A stretch of 64,000 bases of DNA from Variovorax sp. UMC13 (GCF_014170375.1 NZ_LZZW01000041.1:1-64000); one strand, 5' to 3'; counted from the stretch's first letter, positions 52,729 to 61,560 are shown. The notes: generated by a model not told the origin, from the sequence alone. Program-made: numbers and translations.

Positions 52729-53952
52729 GTGCCGTCCCGCATCCCTCCCCTCCAGATCAGCGCGTACACCACGACGTCGGCCGTCGGCGTCGGCAAGACG
52801 CCGCTGCTCGACGCCCTCGAAAACTCGCGCAGCGGGCTGCGGCCCAACGACTTCGGCGAGCTGCCGGCCAGCGGCCAGCGCCTGCCGACCTGGATCGGCC
52901 GGGTCGACGGCCTCGAAGCGCTGACGCTGCCCGAGTCCCTGGCTTCATGGGACTGCCGCAACAACCGCCTGGCCTGGCTGGGGCTGCAGGCCGACGGCTT
53001 CGCCGAGGCGGTGGCCGCGGCCCGCGCCAAGTACGGCCCGGCGCGCGTGGCCGTGATCCTCGGCACCTCGACCTCCAGCATCGGCGAGACCGAAGCCGCC
53101 TACACCGCGCTGACGGCCGAGGGCGGCTTCCCGGCCGCGCAGCAGCGCCCGCTGGTCCACACGCCGCATTCGCTCTCGATGTTCGTGCAGGCCGCGCTGG
53201 GGCTCGAAGGCCCGTCGGAAACCATCTCGACGGCCTGCTCCTCGAGCGGCAAGGCCTTCGCCTCGGCCGAGCGGCTGATCCGCCTGGGGCTGGTCGACGC
53301 GGCCGTGGTCGGCGGCGTCGACACGCTGTGCGGCAGCGTGCTCTACGGCTTCAATTCGCTGGAGCTGGTGTCGCCCCAGCCCTGCCGCCCCTTCGACGCG
53401 GCGCGCGATGGCATCAGCCTGGGCGAGGCCGCGGGCTTCGCGCTGGTCGAGCGTGCCGCCACCGACGCGCCCGCCGATGCGCTCTACCTGCTGGGCTACG
53501 GCGAGGCCAGCGACGCCCACCACATGTCGACGCCGCACCCGCAGGGCGCGGGCGCCGAGCGCGCGCTCGACGAGGCGCTGGCACGTTCCGGCCTCGGCAC
53601 CGACGACATCGACTACATCAACATGCACGGCACGGCCAGCACCAAGAACGACGAGGTGGAAGGCGCGCTGATCACCCGGCGCTTTCCTGAAAGCACGCAC
53701 GCGAGTTCGACCAAGGGCTTCACCGGCCACACGCTGGGCGCGGCCGGCATCGTCGAGGCGGCCATCAGCCTGCTCTCGCTCGAGACCGGCCTGATGCCGG
53801 GCACCGTGAACACCACCGTGCTCGACACCGACTGCGGCCCGCAGATCAAGCTGCAGCCCGCGCGCGGCGAGGTGAAGTACGCCCTGTCCAATTCCTTCGG
53901 CTTCGGCGGCAACAACTGCGCCCTGATCTTCGGCAAGGGAGCCGCCGCATGA
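52729..53952 (+). CDS. 3-oxoacyl-ACP synthase (KAS I/II-like), GTG start
   Basis: A 407-residue ketoacyl synthase with an intact catalytic triad: Cys170 (STACSSSGKAF), His300 (NMHGTAS) and His334 (GHTLGAAG). It resembles the condensing enzymes of aryl polyene and flexirubin-type clusters more than housekeeping FabF, but this is a judgement by eye. The start is GTG 52729, which lacks a Shine-Dalgarno sequence. It overlaps the next gene by 4 bp. It is the first gene of the three-gene halogenase cassette. Confidence 0.88.
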   Translation: MPSRIPPLQISAYTTTSAVGVGKTPLLDALENSRSGLRPNDFGELPASGQRLPTWIGRVDGLEALTLPESLASWDCRNNRLAWLGLQADGFAEAVAAARAKYGPARVAVILGTSTSSIGETEAAYTALTAEGGFPAAQQRPLVHTPHSLSMFVQAALGLEGPSETISTACSSSGKAFASAERLIRLGLVDAAVVGGVDTLCGSVLYGFNSLELVSPQPCRPFDAARDGISLGEAAGFALVERAATDAPADALYLLGYGEASDAHHMSTPHPQGAGAERALDEALARSGLGTDDIDYINMHGTASTKNDEVEGALITRRFPESTHASSTKGFTGHTLGAAGIVEAAISLLSLETGLMPGTVNTTVLDTDCGPQIKLQPARGEVKYALSNSFGFGGNNCALIFGKGAAA

Positions 53953-54752
53953 GCACGCCCACCCTCTACATCGAAGGCCCGGCCTTCTGGGCCCCCACCC
54001 TGCCCGGCTGGGACATCGCCCGCGCGGCCTTCAACGGCACCGGCGCCCCGGTCGATCCGCCGGCCAAGCGGCCCGCGCCACAGGTGCTGGCACCGGCCGA
54101 GCGCCGCCGCGCGCCCGACACCGTGGCGCTGGCGCTCGAAGTCGCGGCGCAGGCCGTGGCCGCCTCCGGCCGCGAGGCCAAGGACCTGCCCTGCGTGTTC
54201 GCCTCGGCGCACGGCGACCTGGGTATCAACGACTACATGTGCGGCACGCTGGCGGCCGACCCAACCATGCTGTCGCCGATCAAGTTCCACAACTCGGTGC
54301 ACAACGCCGCGGTGGGCTACTGGACCATCGGCACCGGCTGCATGGCCGCGAGCAACTCCGTCTCGGCCTTCGAGGCCACCTTCGCCTCGGCGCTGCTCGA
54401 AGCCGCAGCCCAGTGCGCGGCCGACGACGAAGCCGTGCTGCTGGTGGGTTACGACATGCCGGCGGTCGGCGCGCTGTCCTCGGTGACCACCAGCCGCGGC
54501 CTGCTCGCAGTGGCGCTGGTGATCGCGCCCGCGCGCACCGAGCGCACGGTGGCCGCCTTCGACTGGTCGCTGGTCACCGGCCCCTCGGCGCTGGCGGCCC
54601 CGCGCTCGGAAGCGGCGCAGGCGCTCGGCGCCAACGCGATCGCCGACGCGCTGCCGCTGTTCGAGGCCCTGGCCGGCGGGCAGCCGGAAATCGTTTCGAT
54701 GCCACTCTCGGCGCAACTCTCGCTGCAACTGCAGCTTCGACAGCAAGGCTGA
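53949..54752 (+). CDS. Beta-ketoacyl synthase chain-length-factor-like protein
   Basis: A 267-residue short ketoacyl synthase-like protein of the type named beta-ketoacyl synthase chain length factor in aryl polyene clusters. Features are FASAHGDLGINDYMC, KFHNSVHNAAVGYWTIGTGC and VLLVGYDMP. It is too short for a full KAS and lacks the HGT and second His motifs, so it probably pairs with the preceding enzyme and shapes the product. The start overlaps that gene by 4 bp; the halogenase begins 2 bp after its stop. Confidence 0.85.
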   Translation: MSTPTLYIEGPAFWAPTLPGWDIARAAFNGTGAPVDPPAKRPAPQVLAPAERRRAPDTVALALEVAAQAVAASGREAKDLPCVFASAHGDLGINDYMCGTLAADPTMLSPIKFHNSVHNAAVGYWTIGTGCMAASNSVSAFEATFASALLEAAAQCAADDEAVLLVGYDMPAVGALSSVTTSRGLLAVALVIAPARTERTVAAFDWSLVTGPSALAAPRSEAAQALGANAIADALPLFEALAGGQPEIVSMPLSAQLSLQLQLRQQG

Positions 54753-54754
54753 AC

Positions 54755-56437
54755 ATGACGACCCCCACCACGCCGACCGGCTCGCATCCGCAGCAACACG
54801 ACGTGGTGATCATGGGCGGGGGCCTGGCCGGCCTCACGCTCGCGCTGCAGCTCAAGCAGCGCTTTCCCGACATCGACGTGCTGGTGCTCGAACGACGGAG
54901 CCACCCGGTGCCCCATGCGGCGCACAAGGTGGGCGAGTCGTCGGTGGAGATCGGCGCCCATTACTTCGACACGGTGCTGGGCCTGAAGCCGCACATGCAG
55001 GACGCACAGCTGCGCAAGTTCGGCTTCCGCTTCTTCTTCAGCGAGGGCCGGCGCGACATCGACCAGGTGACCGAGATCGGCGCCAGCCGCTACCTCGCGG
55101 TGCCCAGCTACCAGATCGACCGCGGCATCTTCGAGAACTACCTGGCCGAGGAGGCCGCGCGACGCGGCGTGAAGTTCATCGACCATGCACTGGTGCGCGG
55201 CATCGAGCTGGCCGAGGACACGCAGGCGCCGCACACGCTGCGCTGGACCCGCGACGGCGAAACCCACACCATCGCCGCCCGCTGGCTGATCGACGCCTGC
55301 GGCCGCGCCGGCATGCTCAAGCGCAAGCTGGGCCTGGCCGAGCCCAATGCGCACGACGCCAATGCGGTGTGGTTCCGCATCAGCGACCGCATCACGCTCG
55401 ACGACTGGAGCGACGACCCCGAATGGCGCGCGCGCTGCACGCCGCAGGCGCGCTGGCTCTCGACCAACCACCTGGTGGGCGCGGGCTACTGGGTCTGGCT
55501 GATCCCGCTGGCCTCTGGCTCGCACTCGGTGGGCATCGTGGCCGACCCCAAGTACCACCCGCTCGACACCATGGACCGCTTCGACAAGGCCATGGACTGG
55601 TTCGCGCGCTACCAGCCACGGCTGTTCGACGAACTCGACGGCAAGCGGCACCTGCTGCAGGACTTCGCCTTCTTCAAGAACTTCTCGTACGGCTGCCAGC
55701 AGGTCTTCTCCGAAAAGCGCTGGGCGCTGACGGGCGAGGCGGGCCTGTTCCTCGACCCCTTCTATTCGCCCGGCAGCGACTTCATCGCCATCGGCAACAC
55801 TTACATCACCGACCTGATCGGCCACGACCGCGCCGGCCATTCGCTGAGCGCGCGCGCGCAGCTCTACGACCAGCTCTACCACTCCTTCTACGAGAGCACG
55901 CTGGCGCTCTACCAGGACCAGTACGGCCTGTTCGGCGACCCCGAGGTGCTGCCGGTGAAAGTGATCTGGGACTACACCTACTACTGGGGCGTGCTCGCGC
56001 AGATCTTCTTCCACGACCGGCTGACCGACCTGGCGCTGCTGGGCAGCCTGAAGGAAGAGCTGCAGCATTCGCAGGCCCTCAACATCGAGGTGCAGGCGCT
56101 GATGCGCGCCTGGTCAGCCGCCAGCCCCAAGCACAACGCGGCCGTGATGCTCGACCAGGCTTCGCTGCCCTGGTTCGCCGAACTCAACCGCAGCATGAAC
56201 GACACGCTCGACGACGCCGCCTTCCAGGCCCGCATCCGGGGCTCGGTGGCGCAACTGCACCAGCTCGCGCAGGAGATCCGCGATCGCGCGCTGGCCTGCG
56301 ACCCGACGATCGACGACAGCGCGCTGCGCGCCCTGCTGGACCAGCGCCCCGCCGCAAGCCAAACCGACTCGGTGATGCTCTTCGAGGCCCCCACCCACGC
56401 TCCGTCCCCTTCTAGGACCACCGCGGAACCGGCTTAG
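54755..56437 (+). CDS. Flavin-dependent halogenase-like oxidoreductase
   Basis: A 560-residue flavoprotein. The FAD motif GGGLAG is at residues 21-26. The halogenase motif WxWxIP is intact as W-V-W-L-I-P at 246-251, and K88 in LRKFGFRFFF is a candidate for the lysine that carries the hypohalous acid. GEAGLFLDPFYSPGSDF (about 327-343) is also typical. It lacks a carrier protein fused to it. The C-terminus SRTTAEPA runs into a dispersed repeat. It likely halogenates the product of the two preceding genes; an FAD-dependent reductase role is the alternative. Confidence 0.85.
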   Translation: MTTPTTPTGSHPQQHDVVIMGGGLAGLTLALQLKQRFPDIDVLVLERRSHPVPHAAHKVGESSVEIGAHYFDTVLGLKPHMQDAQLRKFGFRFFFSEGRRDIDQVTEIGASRYLAVPSYQIDRGIFENYLAEEAARRGVKFIDHALVRGIELAEDTQAPHTLRWTRDGETHTIAARWLIDACGRAGMLKRKLGLAEPNAHDANAVWFRISDRITLDDWSDDPEWRARCTPQARWLSTNHLVGAGYWVWLIPLASGSHSVGIVADPKYHPLDTMDRFDKAMDWFARYQPRLFDELDGKRHLLQDFAFFKNFSYGCQQVFSEKRWALTGEAGLFLDPFYSPGSDFIAIGNTYITDLIGHDRAGHSLSARAQLYDQLYHSFYESTLALYQDQYGLFGDPEVLPVKVIWDYTYYWGVLAQIFFHDRLTDLALLGSLKEELQHSQALNIEVQALMRAWSAASPKHNAAVMLDQASLPWFAELNRSMNDTLDDAAFQARIRGSVAQLHQLAQEIRDRALACDPTIDDSALRALLDQRPAASQTDSVMLFEAPTHAPSPSRTTAEPA

Positions 56438-56507
56438 CCGGGCCGCTGGTGGTGCCCCCGGTCGGGGGTTGGCGAAGCGATACGCAGTGCGCGCAGCCTG
56501 GGGGCGA
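56416..56507. repeat. Dispersed intergenic repeat, copy B
   Basis: The repeat begins GACCACCGCGGAACCGGC and ends CAGCCTGGGGGCGAGC, with two hairpins: CCGGCT/AGCCGG and CCCCCG/CGGGGG. The halogenase stop codon lies in it, at 56435-56437, and the last eight residues of that protein are encoded by the repeat. It matches copy A at 8249-8315 at both ends. It may also act as the terminator of the cassette. Confidence 0.6.
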
Positions 56508-56512
56508 GCATG

Positions 56513-56528
56513 TTTACTTTAACTTTAC
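56513..56528 (+). promoter_or_regulatory. Direct repeats ahead of the response regulator
   Basis: TTTAC at 56513-56517 and again at 56524-56528, exactly 11 bp apart, in an AT-rich patch 37 bp before the regulator gene. OmpR/PhoB-type regulators bind such 11-bp-spaced direct repeats, so autoregulation is likely. Confidence 0.45.
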
Positions 56529-56564
56529 GGAGCGTTCAAGCCGACTTGTCGGCACCGGAACATC

Positions 56565-57287
56565 ATGGCGGCCATGAGCACACCCCAGATCCTGATGATC
56601 GAAGACGACGCCCGCCTCGCACAGATGGTGAGCGAGTACCTGGCGCAATCGGGTTTCGGCGTCAGGCACGCGGCGGACGGCGGTGCCGGCCTGGCGCAGC
56701 TGCAGGAGCACGCGCCCGACCTGGTGATCCTCGACCTGATGCTGCCCGACATCGACGGGCTCGAGGTCTGCCGCCGCATCCGCGCGCTGCCGGGTGCGCT
56801 GGCCAAGGTGTCGATCCTCATGCTCACCGCCAAGGGCGATCCGATGGACCGCATCATCGGCCTGGAGATCGGCGCCGACGACTACCTGCCCAAGCCCTTC
56901 GAGCCGCGCGAGCTGCTGGCGCGCATCCGCGCGGTGCTGCGCCGGCGCAGCGACAACACCAGCGAGGCGACCGCGACCGAGGTGGTGCGCTTCGGCACGC
57001 TCGAGATCGACCGCAACGCGCGCAGCGTGACGGTCGGCGGCGTGCTGGCCGACCTGACCTCCTACCAGTTCGACCTGCTGGTCGCGATGGCCGAGCGCGC
57101 GGGCCGCGTGCTCACGCGCGACCAGATCATGGAGGCCGTGCGCGGCCGCGAGCTCGAGGCCTTCGACCGCTCGATCGACGTGCACATGGGCCGCATCCGG
57201 GCCGCGATCGAGGTCGACGCGAAGAACCCCAAGCGCATCCTCACGGTGCGCGGCGTGGGCTACGTGTTCGCCAAGCAGCAGGACTGA
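56565..57287 (+). CDS. OmpR/PhoB-family response regulator
   Basis: A 240-residue regulator. The receiver domain (about 8-125) has the acidic pocket EDD at 13-15, the phospho-acceptor D57 (VILDLMLPD) and the conserved Lys in YLPKPFEPREL. The winged helix domain (about 140-235) ends with RILTVRGVGYVFAK. It is of the RstA-like/OmpR type. The start is ATG 56565 or 56574. The histidine kinase gene begins 19 bp downstream; the pair forms one system. Confidence 0.95.
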   Translation: MAAMSTPQILMIEDDARLAQMVSEYLAQSGFGVRHAADGGAGLAQLQEHAPDLVILDLMLPDIDGLEVCRRIRALPGALAKVSILMLTAKGDPMDRIIGLEIGADDYLPKPFEPRELLARIRAVLRRRSDNTSEATATEVVRFGTLEIDRNARSVTVGGVLADLTSYQFDLLVAMAERAGRVLTRDQIMEAVRGRELEAFDRSIDVHMGRIRAAIEVDAKNPKRILTVRGVGYVFAKQQD

Positions 57288-57306
57288 GGCGAAGGCCTCG
57301 ACGACC

Positions 57307-58491
57307 ATGATCCGGCTCTTCACCCGCCATCTCTACGTGCGCATCTGGCTGGCCGTGCTGGCCGGCGTGGCCGTGGTGACGCTGGCCGCGGGCTGGGCCT
57401 GGCAGATGGCCGACGAGCAGCGCAGCGCGCCGCTGCCGCGCGAGGTGGTGCTGCGCGACGAGCAGGACCGGGTGATCGGCACCGGCCAGTCGCTGCGCAC
57501 CAGCCGGCCGGGCGAGGGCCTGGAGTTCACCGTCACGCTCAAGGATGGCCAGAACTTCCAGATGCAGTTCGCCCCGCGCCAGAACCGCACGGGCGGCCCG
57601 CCGCCCTGGGTCCGGCCCCAGTCGGGCTTCTTCTGGCTCTTGAGCCTGGTCGGGCTGGCGGTGGCGATCGGCCTGTTCCCGGTGGTGCGGCGCCTCACGC
57701 AACGGCTCGAGACCCTGCAGCGCGGCGTGCAGCGCTGGGGCGAAGGCGACCTGTCGGCGCGCGTGCCCGAAGAGGGGCAGGACGAGGTGGCCGACCTCTC
57801 CAAGAACTTCAACGCCGCCGCCGCGCGCGTCGAGACGCTGGTGCGCTCTCACAAGTCGCTGCTGGCCAACGCCTCGCACGAACTGCGCTCGCCGCTCACG
57901 CGCATCCGCATGGGCCTGGAACTGATCGGCGAGCGCCCCAGCCCGGGCGCGCGCGACGAGATCTCGCGCAACATCGGCGAGCTCGACCAGCTGATCGACG
58001 AGATCCTGCTGGCCAGCCGGCTCGACGCCAGCGAGGCCGACATGGGCACCATCGAGACGGTCGACCTGCTGGGCCTGGCGGCCGAGGAATGCGCGCGCAC
58101 CACGGCCGAGCTCGACCTGGCCGAGGGCACCGACAGCGCGGCGCTGCAGGTGCGCGGCGTCTCGCGGCTGCTGCGGCGCGCGATCCGCAACCTGCTGGAG
58201 AACGCGCGCCGCTACGGCGCGGGCGAGATCAGCCTGCAGCTCGCGACGCACGGCGACCAGGTCCGCCTGAGCGTGAGCGACCGCGGCCCGGGCGTGCCGC
58301 CCGTCCTGCGCGACCGCATCTTCGAGCCCTTCTACCGGCTGCCGGGCGCGAGCGAGCGCGACGGCGGCGTGGGCCTGGGCCTGGCGCTGGTCAAGTCGAT
58401 CGTGGAGCGCCACGAAGGCACGGTGCACTGCGAGGACCGGCCCGGCGGCGGCGCCAGCTTCGTGCTCGAGCTGCCGATGCGCACGGCCTGA
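57307..58491 (+). CDS. Sensor histidine kinase
   Basis: A 394-residue two-pass inner-membrane kinase, partner of the preceding regulator. Membrane helices lie at about 13-33 and 107-126, with a short periplasmic loop of about 70 residues; a HAMP domain follows (about 127-180), the HisKA box has His191 (ASHELRSPLTR), and the ATPase domain has NLLENARRYG, DRGPGVPP and GVGLGLALVKSI. It is an EnvZ/RstB-like kinase. The stimulus is unknown. It converges with the glycosyltransferase gene 9 bp away. Confidence 0.95.
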   Translation: MIRLFTRHLYVRIWLAVLAGVAVVTLAAGWAWQMADEQRSAPLPREVVLRDEQDRVIGTGQSLRTSRPGEGLEFTVTLKDGQNFQMQFAPRQNRTGGPPPWVRPQSGFFWLLSLVGLAVAIGLFPVVRRLTQRLETLQRGVQRWGEGDLSARVPEEGQDEVADLSKNFNAAAARVETLVRSHKSLLANASHELRSPLTRIRMGLELIGERPSPGARDEISRNIGELDQLIDEILLASRLDASEADMGTIETVDLLGLAAEECARTTAELDLAEGTDSAALQVRGVSRLLRRAIRNLLENARRYGAGEISLQLATHGDQVRLSVSDRGPGVPPVLRDRIFEPFYRLPGASERDGGVGLGLALVKSIVERHEGTVHCEDRPGGGASFVLELPMRTA

Positions 58492-58500
58492 GATCAGCTT

Positions 58501-59301
58501 TTAGCGGCCGACCTGGCTGCTCAGCGATGCGCGGTCGTAGTGCAGCGCCGCGTAGCGGAAAAAGGCCTCGAGCGCCACGAAGTAGCAGTACAGGAAACCG
58601 GCGCCGCCGCACAGGAAACCGAGCCGGAACACATAGAGCCGCAGGAACATCGCGGTGCCGCCGGCCATGCCGCGCAGCACGCCGCCGCGCTTGCCCAGCG
58701 CGGCCCGCTTGGCGGCGCCGAGCATCGCGTACTGCGTGAGCTTTTCCAGGCTGCCGCGCACCGTCTCGCGCGAGTGATGCAGCAGCTTGCCGCGCAGCAC
58801 ATGGCGCGGCGCATCGGCGAAGCCGGGATAGAACACCGCCTCCTCGTGCACCACGCCGGTGTAGCCGGCCAGCATGTCGCGCCGGAACAGCCGCTCCGGG
58901 CCCTTGCCCGCGCGGTAGGCCTTGAGCTCGTGCCCGTAGGCCACCATGCGCCAGCAGACGCGCCAGACCGCGGCCTCGTTCGAGCGCACCGCCGCCTCGA
59001 TCTGCGCCTGCAGCGCGGGCGTGACGACCTCGTCGGCATCGAGGAAGAAGACGAAGTCGCCGGTGGCGTGTTCGAGCAGCCGGCTGCGCTGCACGCCGAA
59101 GCCCTGCCAGTCGGGGTAGACCACCACGGTGGCGCCCGCGGCCTGCGAGCGCGCGACCGTGGCGTCGGTGCTGCCGCTGTCAATCACCAGCAGCTGGTCG
59201 GCGAAGGCGGCGCTGCGCAGGCAGGCCTCGATGCGGTGCGCCTCGTTCTTGGCGAGCACGCCGATGGTCAGCGTGGGCCTTGCGGCAGGCGCCTGGGTCA
59301 C
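58501..59301 (-). CDS. Family 2 glycosyltransferase (WaaE/KdtX-like)
   Basis: A 266-residue GT-A glycosyltransferase. It has the nucleotide-binding strand LTIGVLAKNEAHRIEACL, the DSGSTDAT loop and the metal-binding F-F-L-D-A-D-E-V motif. The C-terminal hydrophobic helix (FRLGFLCGGAGFLYCYFV) suggests attachment to the inner membrane. The closest known group adds glucose or heptose to the lipopolysaccharide core. It lies 13 bp after the zinc-finger gene on the minus strand, so the ilvE-zinc finger-glycosyltransferase run may be an operon. Confidence 0.88.
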   Translation of the reverse strand: MTQAPAARPTLTIGVLAKNEAHRIEACLRSAAFADQLLVIDSGSTDATVARSQAAGATVVVYPDWQGFGVQRSRLLEHATGDFVFFLDADEVVTPALQAQIEAAVRSNEAAVWRVCWRMVAYGHELKAYRAGKGPERLFRRDMLAGYTGVVHEEAVFYPGFADAPRHVLRGKLLHHSRETVRGSLEKLTQYAMLGAAKRAALGKRGGVLRGMAGGTAMFLRLYVFRLGFLCGGAGFLYCYFVALEAFFRYAALHYDRASLSSQVGR

Positions 59302-59314
59302 GCGATGGGCCGGG

Positions 59315-59524
59315 TCAGTGGCCGTGGGCCACCGTTTCGCCGGCTTTGAGGCGGTACACCGTGCCGCAGTACGGGCACTTGGCTTCGCCGTTGCGGGCCA
59401 CGTCCAGGTAGACCTTGGGGTGCCCGCTCCAGAGCTTCATGTCGGCCTTGGGGTTGGGGCAGAAGACGCCGCCCTGGTGGTTCAGGTCGGTGGCGAGCAG
59501 TTCGACGACAGCTTGGGTGGCCAT
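59315..59524 (-). CDS. Small zinc-finger protein (CHCC type)
   Basis: A 69-residue protein with Cys in GGVFCPNPKAD, His in WSGHPKVYLD and the pair CPYCG, the pattern of the CHCC zinc-finger family (mitochondrial NDUFS6-like fold). A single zinc ion is expected. It starts at ATG 59524, two bp after the ilvE stop, and is one of the short genes easily missed. Its role in bacteria is not established; in mitochondria the fold belongs to complex I. Confidence 0.85.
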   Translation of the reverse strand: MATQAVVELLATDLNHQGGVFCPNPKADMKLWSGHPKVYLDVARNGEAKCPYCGTVYRLKAGETVAHGH

Positions 59525-59526
59525 GT

Positions 59527-60465
59527 TCAGACTTTCGTGAGCCAGTGGGCGTACTTGGGGTTCTTGCCGTTCACGATGTCGAAGAAGGCCGCCTGGATCT
59601 TCTCGGTGACGGGGCCGCGCGAGCCGATGCCGATCTCGACCCGGTCGAGCTCGCGGATCGGCGTGACTTCGGCCGCCGTGCCGGTGAAGAAGGCCTCGTC
59701 GGCGATGTAGACCTCGTCGCGCGTGATGCGCTTCTGCACCAGCTCGATGCCGAGGTCCTTGCAGATGTGCAGGATGGTGTTGCGCGTGATGCCGTTGAGC
59801 GCGCCGGCCGACAGGTCGGGCGTGTAGACCACGCCGTCCTTGACCACGAACACGTTCTCGCCCGCACCTTCGGACACGAAACCGCTGGCGTCCAGCAGCA
59901 GCGCTTCGTCGTAGCCGTCGTCCAGCGCTTCCATGTTGGCCAGGATCGAGTTGCTGTAGTTGCTGACCGCCTTGGCCTGCGTCATCGTGATGTTCACGTG
60001 GTGGCGGGTGTAGCTCGAGGTCTTCACGCGGATGCCGCGCTTCATGCCCTCCTCGCCCAGGTAGGCGCCCCAGGCCCAGGCCGCGACCATCGCGTGGATG
60101 GTGTTGCCGCGCGGGTTCACGCCCAGCTTCTCCGACCCGATCCACACCAGCGGGCGCAGGTAGCAGCTCTCGAGATTGTTCTCGCGCACCACCTGGAGCT
60201 GCGCTTCGTTGAGCTCTTCCTTGGTGAAGGGCAGCTTCATGCGCAGGATCTTGGCGCTGTTGAACAGCCGGTCGGTGTGCTCCTGCAGGCGGAAGATCGC
60301 GGTGCCGCCCACAGTCTTGTAGGCGCGCACGCCTTCGAACGCGCCGCAGCCGTAGTGCAGGGTGTGGCTGAGCACGTGGATCTTGGCATCGCGCCATTCC
60401 ACCAGTTGGCCGTCCATCCAGATCTTGCCGTCACGGTCATCCAGCGAGGGGGGGAGCACGCTCAT
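59527..60465 (-). CDS. ilvE: Branched-chain amino acid aminotransferase
   Basis: A 312-residue class IV PLP aminotransferase that makes leucine, isoleucine and valine from their keto acids. Landmarks are HYGCGAFEGVRAYKT, the PLP lysine K165 in MTQAKAVSNYSNS, EALLLDASGFVSEGAGENVF, and GITRNTILHICKDLGIEL. ATG 60465 is the start with AAGGAC upstream. It is divergent from rdgC across 118 bp. Confidence 0.97.
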   Translation of the reverse strand: MSVLPPSLDDRDGKIWMDGQLVEWRDAKIHVLSHTLHYGCGAFEGVRAYKTVGGTAIFRLQEHTDRLFNSAKILRMKLPFTKEELNEAQLQVVRENNLESCYLRPLVWIGSEKLGVNPRGNTIHAMVAAWAWGAYLGEEGMKRGIRVKTSSYTRHHVNITMTQAKAVSNYSNSILANMEALDDGYDEALLLDASGFVSEGAGENVFVVKDGVVYTPDLSAGALNGITRNTILHICKDLGIELVQKRITRDEVYIADEAFFTGTAAEVTPIRELDRVEIGIGSRGPVTEKIQAAFFDIVNGKNPKYAHWLTKV

Positions 60466-60583
60466 GTTGTTTGTCCTTTTGAAGCAACGGAAAGTCGCAA
60501 AAGCTTTCGATTTTACGATGGAGGCCGAAGCCGGCACCCCCACAATGGCCGGTTTTGCCAATCAGACCCCCAGGAAGGTTTCA

Positions 60584-61558
60584 GTGTCCGTATTCAAGAA
60601 CGTCATCGTCTATCGCATCGAAGCGCCCTGGTCGCCGTCGCTCACCGACGCGGAGAACGCCCTGGCCGAACAGCGTTTCGTGCCCTGCGCCCCCTCCCAG
60701 GAAAAGTCGGCCGGCTGGGTCGAGCCCCGCGGCCAGGAGCACGGACCGCTGGTCGAATCGGTGGGCGGCCAGTGGCTGCTCGAGTTCATGATCGAGGCCA
60801 AGACGCTGCCGGGCTCGGTGGTGCGGCGCAAGGTCGACGAGCGCTGTGCGCAGATCGAGGCCACCACCGGCCGCAAGCCGGGCAAGAAGGAAAAGCGCGA
60901 CCTCAAGGAAGACATCACGCACGAACTGCTGCCGATGGCCTTCACCCGCCATGCGCGCGTGGCAGTCTGGATCGATCCCAAGGAACGCCGCCTGGTGATC
61001 AACGCCAGCAACGCGGCCCGTGCCGACGAGATCGTGACCAGCCTGGTCAAGGCGCTCGAAGGCTTCGCCGTGACGCAGATCAACACCCAGATCGAGCCGG
61101 CCGCCGCCATGTCGACCTGGCTGTCGACCCAGGAAGCGCCCCCGGGCTTCACCATCGACCGCGAATGCGAGCTCAAGGCCACCGATGAATCGAAGTCGGT
61201 GGTGCGCTATGCCAAGCATGCGCTGGACATCGAGGAAGTGCGCCAGCACATCGCCGACGGCAAGCGCCCGACGCGGCTGGCCATGACCTGGGAAGACCGC
61301 GTGTCCTTCGAGCTCAGCGAGACCATGCAGCTGCGCAAGATCGTGTTCATCGAGGGCACCGACGCGGCCCAGGACGGCAAGAAGGAAGACAACTTCGACG
61401 CCGACGCCGCGATCGCCACGGGCGAACTCGGCGAGATGGTGCCCGCGCTGCTCGAGGCGCTGGGCGGCGAGGCGGCCTTCACCGCCGCCGTCGCCGAGCC
61501 CGCGGCACCCGCCGTGGCGTCCGCAACGTCGGCCGAGGCCGACGACGCGCCCTTCTGA
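60584..61558 (+). CDS. rdgC: Recombination-associated protein RdgC (GTG start)
   Basis: A 324-residue ring-forming DNA-binding protein that inhibits RecA and influences recombination and pilin variation. It starts MSVFKNVIVYRIEAPW (GTG 60584), with AGGAAGG five bases upstream, and includes the typical EFMIEAKTLPGSVVRRKVDERC and LAMTWEDRVSFELSETMQLRKI. It is about 20 residues longer than E. coli RdgC, owing to an Ala-rich C-terminal tail (AEPAAPAVASATSAEADD). It is divergent from ilvE; the next gene begins 2 bp after its stop. Confidence 0.95.
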   Translation: MSVFKNVIVYRIEAPWSPSLTDAENALAEQRFVPCAPSQEKSAGWVEPRGQEHGPLVESVGGQWLLEFMIEAKTLPGSVVRRKVDERCAQIEATTGRKPGKKEKRDLKEDITHELLPMAFTRHARVAVWIDPKERRLVINASNAARADEIVTSLVKALEGFAVTQINTQIEPAAAMSTWLSTQEAPPGFTIDRECELKATDESKSVVRYAKHALDIEEVRQHIADGKRPTRLAMTWEDRVSFELSETMQLRKIVFIEGTDAAQDGKKEDNFDADAAIATGELGEMVPALLEALGGEAAFTAAVAEPAAPAVASATSAEADDAPF

Positions 61559-61560
61559 GC

